A stretch of DNA of 64,000 nucleotides from Hyposmocoma kahamanoa. Its lineage: Eukaryota > Arthropoda > Insecta > Lepidoptera > Cosmopterigidae. The notes below the pieces were generated by a model, which searched no databases, was not told the origin of the DNA, and worked only from the letters and a program-made list of their open reading frames with translations. The stretch lies in NCBI RefSeq assembly GCF_003589595.1, contig NW_020654810.1, positions 9,528,739-9,592,738 of the forward strand, in the 5' to 3' direction. Positions 47,201 through 64,000 of the stretch are shown here, piece by piece. Numbering within the stretch: position 1 is the first letter of the stretch; the number at the start of each line of letters is the position of its first letter. The position numbers were made by a program, and so were the translations under genes.

Positions 47201-50200
47201 CCGCGCTGTCAATCGGACAAACGAAGACTGTTGCGCGATTGACGCTCTGTATGCGATTTTAACGCCCCATAGGTGCGACACTTTTTAGCACGAACCTGAC
47301 GTCCATTTATTGGTAGGTCAATGGGTGCAATAATAAATTTATACATACACATAGCTCTCAAAGTTGACCCCTTTTAATTATTGCTGCCCAAATTTATGGC
47401 CACAAGATGAATAAATTAAAAATATTTTTAATATTTTTACATATTTTACTTCCTGAAACTAATAAACGCATTCTTTTATTTACAGCTGAATGAAATTACA
47501 TTGATTCCTCCAGATTCTGTAGTTGGAGAAAGTTTATTGGAGAACTCCTCATTTGCCAATTCAACCAATTTCGCATCTTCGATTACTCAAAAGGTAACAC
47601 CTGACAAGCATATACGTCCTAAGCAAATTTAATAGTAGGTACATTGTGTTATAAGGGCCTTTAGCAGGCCTTTAGGGACAGAGTAACATTCAAATTCCGA
47701 GCCAAATGCGATATAGTTCCGCACGTCTTGAATGAGTGATAACGTAACATTTTTCATCACATGCTTAGTTGTGACGAAGTTAAAAGGAATTAGTTATTAA
47801 AAAAGTTATACTTTATTTGTACTATACATATAGTACATAAGAAAAGATCTAATAAAAAGAACAATAATTTCTTTTTGAGCCTTAAAATTTTTTGCTTGAC
47901 TACATATGAATGAAAAAAAAATTATTTCATAATGATGCCGACATTAGTTGAAAGGGTGCTCGTGACAAAAACTCAAAACCGAGAAAACAGTGTTTAAATA
48001 CATTTATATTAACTTACTTGTTTGGTTATATTGAGCTTTCAGTTTTAAAATCTAACATAAAAGGTATTAAAAACACATAAAATCAACTTCTGGTAGCCAT
48101 AAACAAAGGAAATCACGATTGACAAAAATGATAAATTATTGACATTCATTACATAAAGGACGAGAACATTGTAGGCACACTGGCTTGCTGCAGCCAACAC
48201 AAACATAGGAGGTCATCCGATGTTTCTTTGAAGGACAAAGTCTGCATACTCTTCTACTTCCTGGAATGACTGCTGGTACCTGGACATCCACTGTAACCAT
48301 ATCTTTGCCTAAAACTCGAGTTATTGTCGACCTGAGCTCTCTTGGTAAATTTATGCTAGTAACACGTCGTTGCATATGCGGGACCACAAGCGAACGAGCT
48401 AATTTTTTGAGGAAATCTCCTCTGTCGACATCCTTTGACTGATGCATGTTATGTAGTATATACGCATTCATACCACTCAAGTCAAGAACTCGATAAAATA
48501 ACACCATAGGCCATCTCTTTGTGCGGCGGCTACTCGAGTAAATGGAACATTTTTTGTCCGCCTCGTCAACGCCGCCTTTCGTAGAATTATAATACATTAT
48601 AATTTCGGGTTTATTAGTATCTCCATCAATCTCATCATTATGATGCATAGAAGATATAAGTATCACAGCTCTGTTCTTTTTCGGAACATAGGAACATAAG
48701 GTTTTGTCTTTGGTAAAACCAAATAAGGCTGATTGAACTGCTCGACGTTTGTCTGGTTGAAATTCAGTCGGTAACTCTCTTTTATTTTTTTTCACTGTCC
48801 CGACATATGTCAGCTTCCGCTTCGATAGTTCATCTACGAGCTGGATTGACGAGAACCAGTTATCAGCAGTCATGTTACGGTTGCTTCCTTGGATGGGTTT
48901 CGTCAGGCGCAGAACGCACTGAGTTGGTACTAAGAATTTTTGTTCTTGTGCTGTCAATCCTACACCATCAGAGTTTTTCCCAGAGTATACATAGCCATTG
49001 TAAAAATAAGAGTTGCTAGCATCGCACAACCCTCGTATCACCAATCCATATTTGCCTGGTTTTTTAGGCATGTATGAAATCATGTGACTTCGTCCTCGAA
49101 ACTTCACTAGCATCTCGTCGACTGTGACACTTTCACCGCATTCATACAATTTTTGAGAATTTCTAAGAAATTTGTTGAAAATTTCGGATATAGCAGCCAG
49201 ATTATCAGTCTTTTTCCTCTCAACGCGGTCATTTGGATTGTCGAACCGAAGACATAACAATAATACAAGAAATCTTGTTTCTGACATACAGCATCTAAAT
49301 ATTTCACAGCCTGTACCATCCAAAGCAAGTAAGTAACTCGTGTCTTCGTGGTTTGATTTTAACACCGCTGAATAAAACAATAGACCTAAAAAAGCTTTCA
49401 TTTCAGTAATGTCCAACGCTTTTAGTTCAGGTCTATCATGACGTGCAAACTTGGTTCTATAATCAGATATTTTCGCATTCGTCCATGTCAAAATGTGTTG
49501 GAGCATTTCATCGTCGAAGAGCTTATTCCAGATGGAGAAGGGATCTTTCTCATCGTCAGCCATCAACTTCGAAGAAGCAGGACGTGATATAATATTATGT
49601 TGAGGTGTACGAACCCTGGCAGAAGGAGGCTGCTTTGCCCATTTATACCGGTTTTTACCGTAATAGGAGGTAGATCGTAGTTCCGACAGAGGTATAGTCT
49701 CTGAACTCTCACTATCGAATTCTTCTTCAAGGTCCTCGTACTTGTTTGCATCTTCTTCCTCGTCACTTTCATGTTGGCGTATTAACTCCGATTCGGATAT
49801 TACGATCTGTTCAGTATCCTGCTCACAATCCGACTCATCTGAAGCAAGCCACAACGCATTTAATTCTTCCTCGAAAGACGGATCAGTAACTCGTAATATT
49901 TTCTTGGCCGGCCTCTGAAGAGAATTATGAGGTTGCCGCTTCCAATGAGAACAGCCTGCCCGACTACTTTCCGCCATATTTTACACTTAAATCGAAAACA
50001 ACCACGAAAACTTTGTAAATATTTCTATATGACAATTATGGACGTGTAGTCTCACAGGCTCCAGCCAATATTTAAATAGGTATAATTCACGTATTATGCA
50101 CTGAGCGACGCAACCTCCTTCCTCGCTGGCCGTTATCGTACTAAAACTGAAGCTACTGAGCGGCTTAGTCGCGGAGAGCGGGGGACGTGAGTGAAACAAC

Positions 50201-51266
50201 GAAACCAACATTCTCGCGGAGCCTGTGAGACTACATGTCCATACTTAAAGGTTAAAACTAAATGACGTAGAAAATTGTGTGCAATTACGCCTTTTTACAT
50301 GCTTTTTACCAAATTGTTTTGTAAATGCGTCCATTTAACTTAGTTTGACCATAAAAGTGTGGGTAATTACGCCTTTTTCTCCTAGGAAAAAAAAAAAATA
50401 GTGACACATTCGTCTTTTTTTGTTGATCACGACAGTATATACACATGTTTTGAAAAACGTCACACACTCCCTTTCAACTAACGACGGCAGAACGTACGCT
50501 TGTTATATACATATTATACATAACGTGCAGCAAAAGTAGGCGGCAATTTTATCATAAATATATTTTATATACTCAAGGCGGTAAGGGCTTTTTATTTTTA
50601 ATTTCTGGGGTGTGTTGACGTTATCCCTTGCAAAACACACGTTTAGGCACGATATTAACTAATGGGATCCAACTCTAAATACCTACTTTTTTATTTATTT
50701 ACAGCTTCGCACAAAACCAACTAAAGTAAGCTACATGGGTGATCCAGACCTCATGCCGATAACATCGTACGAGAGCACGATACTAGTCAGAATATTCTAT
50801 CAAATAGCATCCAAGTTAAACGAAATTGTACGTATTGAATGTAACTTCATGGCTTGATTCTCGAGGGATTCTTGCACTAAATTATTGGAGCTTCAGGTTT
50901 TTTAACTTGAATATATAATTAAATTATATTTTATTCCAGTACCGTGAAGAATTTACAAATTTATGGAACAGAGAAGACTACCCAGGTTACGTGACGCGTG
51001 AAATACTTGAAAGGCCTTGCACGATACGCACCTATGTGAAGGACATGGCCAACCGCCAAAACATTGTTACTCAAGAACTACCTCCAAGACTGTCGCTAAG
51101 AAAACTCGGCTCCCACGCTTTCGTCATATGGGTCAGCCTTGGCTATTTCTTTTTCAAAGTATTTGGTTTCAGCGGTTTTTTTTACACCTTCATTCTCGTT
51201 GTGTCTTGGTTGATCATCGTTTTAACAAAGTCTTTATTGAAATATTTAAATATTATGAAAGCTTGA
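32225..51266 (+). CDS. SMPD4: SMPD4 neutral sphingomyelinase 3
   Basis: SMPD4 is an ER and nuclear-envelope membrane protein reported to hydrolyse sphingomyelin to ceramide (family knowledge). Exons are 32225-32242, 32724-33029, 34822-34924, 35289-35505, 36326-36497, 36846-37138, 41025-41208, 41551-41672, 44706-44923, 45600-45730, 47486-47593, 50705-50827 and 50940-51266. All junctions are GT-AG and phases agree, giving 773 aa. Matches to the family include LISFLEPQGPMFRL, PFDYYIFNFALHLV, EVWRSETVLQVFVDIW, WPLDASFRLVLELWLSLIQP and YMGDPDLMPITSYE. The last exon encodes a double hydrophobic stretch that fits the C-terminal membrane anchor. Exon 1 (MADDIM) is inferred only from position, phase and donor. 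Long introns 6, 8, 10 and 11 are filled with transposons, including an antisense transposase gene. Confidence 0.9.
32480..32700 (+). mobile_element. tRNA-derived SINE, family B
   Basis: A box TGGCCCAACGG (32488-32498) and B box GGTTCGATTCC (32532-32542) are spaced as in a tRNA gene, followed by a body (GATTCTGGTCTGGGTGAGTT) unrelated to family A. It lies in SMPD4 intron 1. The 3' boundary is approximate. It is a single copy in this window, so a decayed tRNA pseudogene is the alternative. Confidence 0.65.
33030..34821. other. SMPD4 intron 2, no element recognised
   Basis: This 1.8 kb AT-rich intron has no recognised repeat or frame. Confidence 0.4.
35812..35905. repeat. 47-bp tandem duplication
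   Basis: Two head-to-tail 47-bp units (35812-35858 and 35859-35905) begin GTGTGTTCTGCATCGGCGTA and differ at two bases. They lie in SMPD4 intron 4 inside a GC-richer block (35800-36060) that may be part of an unidentified mobile element. Confidence 0.85.
36686..36733. repeat. 20-bp perfect inverted repeat
   Basis: Left arm AATTATGTAAATTCATAGGT (36686-36705) and its exact complement at 36714-36733 with an 8-base loop. It is in SMPD4 intron 5, 112 bases before exon 6. Pairing extends a few more bases with a bulge. Confidence 0.85.
37259..38065. mobile_element. 807-bp hAT-like element
   Basis: Ends TAGAGTTGCAACGAATA and, on the right, TATTCGTTGCAACACTA are inverted copies. Arms continue with TATTCGG-rich sequence on both sides. 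Flanking octamers GTTATGAT and GTTGTTTT agree at 5 of 8 positions, a worn hAT duplication. It lies in SMPD4 intron 6 directly before the LINE and encloses a piece of RTE-like repeat (37371-37690). Confidence 0.65.
37371..37690 (+). repeat. RTE-like 3' repeat fragment, copy 1
   Basis: Strings such as CATTAGTAGCAGTAGAGCTT, GGCGTTCCGGTTTTGAAGGA, GAGACTTGTCAACTTATGTC and GGCGTGTCGCTTA recur at 61335-61600 in the same order. The pattern resembles the 3' end of RTE-type non-LTR elements common in Lepidoptera; that assignment is from memory. Confidence 0.55.
38066..40920 (+). mobile_element. Degenerate CR1/jockey-like LINE
   Basis: A GC-rich 5' leader (38074-38389) is followed by an endonuclease-like segment from 38390 (LTNIRGLHSNLDSV, LLFLTEPQI, SDHCLVKTVSVYSPP) and a reverse transcriptase segment 39754-40610 (SGPDGIPAIVLRN, NYRPITVTSI, FGFRRGRST, ALAVSLDISKAFDRVWH, GVPQGSVLSATLF). 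The polymerase box reads YADE, not YADD. In-frame stops near 39937 and 40177 and several frame changes show it is inactive. The 3' part (LEHRRKVACL, PPSPFHHRGTRRR) ends about 40900. Located in SMPD4 intron 6, same strand as the host gene. Confidence 0.87.
41869..42063 (-). mobile_element. tRNA-derived SINE, family A, copy 2
   Basis: Reverse-complement copy of the family: tail at the left (ACGCACACACTCAACATAG), B box complement GGAATCGAACC near 42005, A box complement near 42050. It lies in SMPD4 intron 8, about 200 bases after exon 8. Confidence 0.85.
42326..42494. mobile_element. MITE, GGGTCGTATTCC family, copy 4
   Basis: Almost fully self-complementary: the left part TACTCAATGCTCAAGTCAGG mirrors the right part ending GAATACGACCC. 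The left-most 12 bases of the consensus are missing. Nested inside the hAT relic. Confidence 0.8.
43053..43470 (+). pseudogene. hAT (ZBED-type) transposase remnant
   Basis: After an ATG at 43053 the frames give a worn N-terminal BED-finger-like stretch (IKFGFIENPTHSSSSLC, CLKTFSNEVFKTARSLE). It is followed at once by a C-terminal-type stretch (IPYWVLGPFQ, SPQLEEELIELTTNEGIK, YQEFWLQKPIPQLYPGLWS). Human ZBED5-like hAT transposases have the same two parts separated by the catalytic core, so the core appears deleted. Several frame changes are present. Family assignment is by motif memory. Confidence 0.7.
43668..43745. repeat. 78-base hairpin with 30-bp stem
   Basis: Left arm 43668-43697 (CCCGTAAGAGTTAACTTGAG...) and right arm 43716-43745 are complementary at 29 of 30 positions, the exception being a U-G pair in RNA; the loop is 18 bases. 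It lies inside the hAT relic in SMPD4 intron 8. The geometry resembles a pre-miRNA, but a collapsed MITE is equally likely. Confidence 0.85.
43880..44087 (+). mobile_element. tRNA-derived SINE, family A, copy 3
   Basis: Best-preserved copy: A box TGGCCGAACGG, B box GGTTCGATTCC, then the family body ending GAGTGTGTGCGTTATT. It is inserted near the right end of the hAT relic. Confidence 0.87.
46079..47323. mobile_element. 1,245-bp long member of the 8-bp-duplication family
   Basis: The outer 170 bases on the left (GGACGTCGGG, then AAACCACGAAAAAAATGTCC) and 130 on the right (CTGTCAATCGGACAAACGAA through GTCAATG) match the 228-233 bp MITEs. The exact duplication GGTGCAAT lies at 46071-46078 and 47324-47331. 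About 950 bases in the middle (roughly 46258-47205) are absent from the short copies and hold no clear frame. It is either an insertion or a less-deleted relative. SMPD4 intron 10. Confidence 0.85.
48136..49977 (-). CDS. piggyBac-type transposase, intact frame
   Basis: 613 aa without stops, in antisense inside SMPD4 intron 11. The family cuts and pastes DNA at TTAA sites. The catalytic aspartates are visible: D287 (VTVDEMLVKF), D372 (TADNWFSSI) and D471 (KGGVDEAD). The N-terminal 130 residues are acidic and disordered, as usual. The C-terminal cysteine-rich finger is complete, with cysteines at 578, 581, 593, 596, 601, 604, 609 and 612. The start at 49977 is the first ATG. No convincing pair of transposon ends was found around it, so it could be a recent element with one end lost or a gene on the way to domestication. 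Confidence 0.92.
   Translation of the reverse strand: MAESSRAGCSHWKRQPHNSLQRPAKKILRVTDPSFEEELNALWLASDESDCEQDTEQIVISESELIRQHESDEEEDANKYEDLEEEFDSESSETIPLSELRSTSYYGKNRYKWAKQPPSARVRTPQHNIISRPASSKLMADDEKDPFSIWNKLFDDEMLQHILTWTNAKISDYRTKFARHDRPELKALDITEMKAFLGLLFYSAVLKSNHEDTSYLLALDGTGCEIFRCCMSETRFLVLLLCLRFDNPNDRVERKKTDNLAAISEIFNKFLRNSQKLYECGESVTVDEMLVKFRGRSHMISYMPKKPGKYGLVIRGLCDASNSYFYNGYVYSGKNSDGVGLTAQEQKFLVPTQCVLRLTKPIQGSNRNMTADNWFSSIQLVDELSKRKLTYVGTVKKNKRELPTEFQPDKRRAVQSALFGFTKDKTLCSYVPKKNRAVILISSMHHNDEIDGDTNKPEIIMYYNSTKGGVDEADKKCSIYSSSRRTKRWPMVLFYRVLDLSGMNAYILHNMHQSKDVDRGDFLKKLARSLVVPHMQRRVTSINLPRELRSTITRVLGKDMVTVDVQVPAVIPGSRRVCRLCPSKKHRMTSYVCVGCSKPVCLQCSRPLCNECQ
50038..50242. repeat. 25-bp inverted repeat 5' of the transposase gene
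   Basis: ATGGACGTGTAGTCTCACAG at 50038 and its complement ending at 50242 pair over 25 bases with one mismatch, enclosing about 155 bases that should include the transposase promoter. PiggyBac elements carry terminal plus internal inverted repeats, so these could be the internal set, with the element ending at the TTAA at 50252-50255. No partner was found left of the gene. Confidence 0.65.
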
Positions 51267-51333
51267 TTGTAATCTTTTATTTATTTTATATTATTTAGTA
51301 ATATTAACGATTATAAGGATTTGTTTTTGGCTA

Positions 51334-51339
51334 TTTATT
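51334..51339 (-). promoter_or_regulatory. POLR3B polyadenylation signal
   Basis: Minus-strand AATAAA lies 105 bases after the POLR3B stop codon; two more follow at 51276-51285. They fall in the 178-bp gap shared with SMPD4. Confidence 0.55.
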
Positions 51340-51444
51340 GTTTTAATTCCTACTCTAGATTGAAGTATCATATTCAACATATTGTGTCAACTTGTTAAAA
51401 CTCGCATATTACTCAAAAAAATATAATAGAAAAAAAACACCTAA

Positions 51445-60362
<8,918 letters not shown>

Positions 60363-60889
60363 CTGAAAAATTAAAAAAATCTATATTAAATCTTTTGAAA
60401 CATTAAATATATCAAGAGTTTAAGAAAACCATTGTTTCATGGAGCTTGCAAAGGGTCTTCCCTGTTAAAATGTTTATTACTTTAAAGAGCTATTACAATA
60501 GACGTTCTTTATACCAGTGATCGGAATTGAGGGAGTTAATTTAGCTAAACTAAAGAATAAAGTGGACATTTCCTCTTTCAAATACTGGGACTTCGCTGAA
60601 CTGATCATATGTGTATATGTTTATTATTTATTGAAATTTTAGTACATTGGCAAGAAATTATTATTTCATAGTAAGTATTTGTTACAAATTATTGTCTCAT
60701 AAAAGTAATACTGTGTTGTTTCTATAGGTACTTACGTATTTGAATACTTTGCCCATTTCAAAAATAAACATATCGTCGGGGATAATTTTCTTCTTCTTAT
60801 CGAGTCAATAACAAAAACCAACAAAAAACCACTGTTATATTACTTTAGCCCAGTAAGCAGCCACCTCTATCTATCTATCCATTGCCTTT

Positions 60890-62110
60890 AGTAGGTCTTC
60901 GCGGGTGCAGCTGGTCGGACACAGTGGGCATAGAGCAAATGAGACATAGTTCGTGTGGGGGATCCGCAAGCACAATGATTTTGAGTCGGGTTAATATATC
61001 CCCATTTCACCATGTTTACATCGTCTTGTGACCTGAGACGATTCAGGGGTTTCCTTAATGACTAATGCAGCTCATGCCCGGGGGGAAGACTTCGGCTGGG
61101 GTAATAAAATCAAGAGGAGCAGCGAGTTTGGCTTGCCAAAGTTTGCACCTCGCGTGTGTTGGACTACCTTTTATAGCCGTAGGTAGTATGTCGAAGGAAG
61201 CTTATGAGTAAGCTTGAGACTTGATAGTCGTGCTGGTGGGAGCTTGTGGCCGAATAAATACGAGTACATTGGAAGGAGCAATACCCGCTAACGGAAGTAA
61301 TAATGAGAGAGGAGTAGGCTTCAAGCATCCCGCTATGACGCGACATTAGTAGCAGTAGAGCTCCTTGTGAAAGAGTTCTGCCGCTAATCAGTAATGTCAG
61401 CATTACTGCGTTCCGGTTTGGAAGGAAAAGGTGCTGGTGAAATTATAGGCATATGGGACTTGTCAACTTATGTCTCAGGATGACGATAGGCGTGATGATG
61501 ATAGGCGTGTCGCTTATAACCAGCCACAATGTTTGTTCATCCCGTTACTTAGTATTATAAAAAAAGACAATCATTCAGGGCCATGTCGACTTCCCTTGCG
61601 TGAGCGGAACGGTGCTACACTAGACATGCAAATTTGCCCACCGAGAAAGAGAGCGACAAGCCTGTAGTCTGCGGCACTTCAAAAAATCGCCCCCCAGGCT
61701 GTAGATGAGTCGCCGGAGAAGATTGTTTCTAGTGCCCACTTTTCGTTTAGTCTTATGGCAGTGTGGTTTGTATCTCAGTGCCCTATCGAGTTATACCCAG
61801 GATCGTGGTTTCGGGCATTGCTCGATGGGGGCACCTTGCCATGTGATACTCAAGGTCCCGTTACACTGACGATTTCTCAGATGGTATGCACATGACTGAT
61901 GCTTAGAGGGATTAGGACGAAGGGTGTTGTTCTTATAATAAATTGCGAGTATTTCTAGAGCAGCCGACAGGCTCTCTTCAAAGGCGTCAGTTTGAGCTAA
62001 TGCCAGGTCATCGGCATAGAGAAACCGCCGAGTCTCTGAAATGCTTAGCTGGTCGTTAGTGTAAATATTGAAAAGTGTCGGCGACAGTGCAAAGCCGATA
62101 TGTAGCTACG
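60890..62110 (-). pseudogene. LINE reverse transcriptase C-terminal fragment
   Basis: On the minus strand, frames give GFALSPTLFNIYTNDQLSIS, then FLYADDLALAQT (intact YADD box), YYKNNTLRPNPSKHQSC, KRKVGTRNNLLRRL, and after the interruption CLKPTPLSLLLPLAGIAPSN. The order matches the thumb and C-terminal end of insect jockey-like polymerases. Stops and an insertion (61335-61600) show it is dead. Located in the POLR3B intron, same strand as POLR3B. Confidence 0.8.
61335..61600 (+). repeat. RTE-like 3' repeat fragment, copy 2
   Basis: Shares CATTAGTAGCAGTAGAGCTC, GCGTTCCGGTTTGGAAGGA, GGGACTTGTCAACTTATGTC and GGCGTGTCGCTTATAACC with 37371-37690. It interrupts the LINE polymerase fragment. Confidence 0.55.
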
Positions 62111-62427
62111 CAAAACCAAATTTTACAGGAAAGGGTTTTAACGTTGTTACTTTGTTATTTCAATGGTTAGGACTTTCATTTTTGCATAGTAAGCATTAAT
62201 TTGTCGTATACAGACTCAATTAGATTCCAGTAAATCATGGTAATATGGTTGCCACGACATTTACACGAATTTGATTTGGCTACGAACTGGAAACTCTAAC
62301 CGTAAGGTCCGCGATATTGATATCAAATGCACGCTATGTAAATAGTATAGTAAAAAAACCATACAAGATAAATGTTTTATTCATCGAAACAAAAATTATG
62401 CGAGTATGTAGCACAATTTTTGTTTTT

Positions 62428-62915
62428 TAACCTACTTCAAAAAAGGAGGTTGAGAGGTTGAGGAAATTGAGATTCGACTTTATGTTTTTTTTATGTATGT
62501 TACGCGATAACTCCGGTATTTGTGAACCGATTTTCACGATTCTTATTTTTGTTGGAAAGAGGGTATCTCCAGAGTGGTTTCATTTCTTATTTATGTTACT
62601 GAATAAACAATTTTATTTATTTATTATTTAGTTCATTTTGAAGAAAATCATCCACCGCCAAGGCTGGCTGTTCACGCATGAAGATTCATTTTTATAAATA
62701 GCGCCTAAATTTTATTATAAGCAGCAATTATTTTAAGGGTTGATTTGGCTATTCTCCAATTCGAGGCGTTTTTCTCTCTCAATATACTTTGAGAAGTGAG
62801 AACCGATTTTTATTATATTTTAGTGGCGAACTAGGGGATGAATCCGGGTTTGCGTACTACCCGGTAACCGATTTCAATTTTTTTTTTGTTTTTTTAGTAC
62901 TCTCTGCTGAGATTA
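62428..62915 (+). repeat. AACCGACTTC repeat family, copy 3, interrupted
   Basis: The left part (TTTAACCTACTTCAAAAAAG to about 62590) and the right part (GGCGAACTAGGGGATGAATC to CCGATTTCAATTTTT, from about 62822) follow copy 2. The roughly 200 bases between are not shared and include a TTTATTTATTATTTAG tail, suggesting a small retro-insertion. Confidence 0.6.
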
Positions 62916-63344
62916 TTATATTTTTTTTACCGAACAAACAAATTTTTAATCAAACAATTATTACTTTAAGTATGAATTAGATAGTGTAACAACTGAAACT
63001 GGAAAGTTAAGTAGATTTTTTTTAGTCTTTATTTATTTAGGGGCTTTAATCGTTATTGAAAATGTCAGCCCTATTAGAAAAACAATATCTCAAGAAAACA
63101 CTTAATAAAATTCAAACAGATAAATCAAAATACTACCTAACCAAACATGTATACAAAATCTCAGTGGCATTACATGTTGGCTCCGACAAAACAGACTGAA
63201 ACCACCCAGCATTAAATGTACGGAAACCAGCCTGTCAAAATAACGGCGCCCTGATAGGTTCCTTCCGAACACACCCCTTGACCCACCACCACACACTTCG
63301 CAACTTCGCAAGTTTTAAGAAATACACAAAAAATTACGAAATTT

Positions 63345-63560
63345 TACCTATAGATGAATATTTTGGTAGAAATTCATTGGATCTATCCCGTAAGTAAACC
63401 ACACATATTGCATTGTCCTACATACTCTAAACGAAAAAACCTTAATAGTTTTTTTCTTTGAAACTTCATTTTCTATAAACTATACAAGTATTAAAGTTAT
63501 GTTTGATGACCTGTTCAGCTGTTTAAAGATCATCAGCTCTTTTCCAAGTTCATCAAGGAA
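63345..63560 (+). repeat. Diverged arm of the foldback family
   Basis: TTGGTAGAAATTCATTGGAT, CCGTAAGTAAACCACACAT and the following AACTATACAAGTATTAAAGT parallel the unit in 57700-57980 and 58195-58430. Heavily diverged; no clear terminus was found. Confidence 0.45.
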
Positions 63561-64000
63561 TCTCAGTCATAAAATGAATATTTATTTGAATAGCAGTATA
63601 GTATATATGAAAACCTGATGACATTACAATATGGTAACCTAAATTCGATGCATGATGAACTAGGACACACATACACAGACAGCAAATTTGATGAACTAGG
63701 ACAGTCTGCAGTCTACTCAACCTCTCAACTACTTACAGCACTCTCTTCATGACAAAAAAAACCACAACTATGCGTACATTACACAGCAGTTGTGTCTTTT
63801 TTCATTCCGAGGGCAGAGCAGTGGTATCGTGTTTGGGCTCAATAAATTTAATTTAAGTTTTATTTTTTATGTGTATGTATGTTATAAAATATACAAGATT
63901 CCATTTACATAATTATTAATTGTAATGTAATTTAGAGTGTACTTATCATAACTCTACAGGAATTAATTAATTATTATTACAGCATATAATGGATTCCGCC

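Larger units (their letters stand above)
60363..64000. other. POLR3B intron at right edge
   Basis: No further POLR3B exon could be recognised on the minus strand. The stretch holds a LINE polymerase fragment, RTE-like repeat, an AACCGACTTC repeat copy and a diverged foldback arm. About 63560-64000 shows nothing recognisable. Confidence 0.5.

Noticed and set aside
48807..49328. Open frames opposite or shifted within the transposase gene
   Set aside because: Shadows of the intact piggyBac frame.
60720..60800. Possible further POLR3B exon ending MGKVFKY before a GTAAG donor
   Set aside because: It does not match the RPC2 sequence expected before RMPLMLRSS, and phase cannot be confirmed.

Overview
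The window looks like a chromosomal segment from an insect, most likely a moth or butterfly. It is AT-rich, its genes are split by GT-AG introns, and its housekeeping proteins are clearly animal. The mobile-element mixture is typical of Lepidoptera: tRNA-derived SINEs, a piggyBac-type transposase, hAT relics, many short inverted-repeat elements and CR1/jockey-like and RTE-like LINE fragments. The order assignment is inferred from this style; no marker gene proves it.

Six host genes can be reconstructed exon by exon with consistent phases. From left to right they are: FTSJ3/SPB1, an rRNA 2'-O-methyltransferase (minus, 10 exons, 849 aa); TMBIM6/Bax inhibitor-1 (plus, 5 exons, with a possible alternative last exon); an intronless ZDHHC1/11-type palmitoyltransferase (minus, 365 aa); DUS1L, a tRNA dihydrouridine synthase (minus, 6 exons, 468 aa); SMPD4, neutral sphingomyelinase 3 (plus, 13 exons over 19 kb, 773 aa); and POLR3B, the second-largest subunit of RNA polymerase III (minus, 10 exons present, N-terminus lost beyond the right edge). 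FTSJ3/TMBIM6 and DUS1L/SMPD4 are divergent pairs. TMBIM6/ZDHHC and SMPD4/POLR3B are convergent pairs, the latter with only 178 bp between stop codons. FTSJ3 (rRNA), DUS1L (tRNA) and POLR3B (tRNA and 5S synthesis) all serve the translation machinery, but nothing suggests an operon; this is ordinary eukaryotic neighbourhood.

Bases 1-7787 hold no recognisable gene. They contain a LINE RNase H fragment, several GC-rich patches and a palindromic element. The spacer between DUS1L and SMPD4 (25.9-32.2 kb) is a transposon nest: a LINE fragment (target duplication GGTAT) lies inside a decayed copia element (target duplication ACTTA), which itself lies inside a short inverted-repeat element. SMPD4 introns carry a second LINE, two hAT relics, SINEs, a 1.2 kb member of an 8-bp-duplication family and an apparently intact piggyBac-type transposase gene in antisense.

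The most interesting structure is in a POLR3B intron. A TTAA-flanked inverted-repeat element (56794-58977) has been invaded by a 1,227-bp foldback element (57225-58451) whose ends begin CACAGTG and which is flanked by the 5-bp duplication TGGCG. These are the hallmarks of a Transib-type (RAG-related) non-autonomous transposon.
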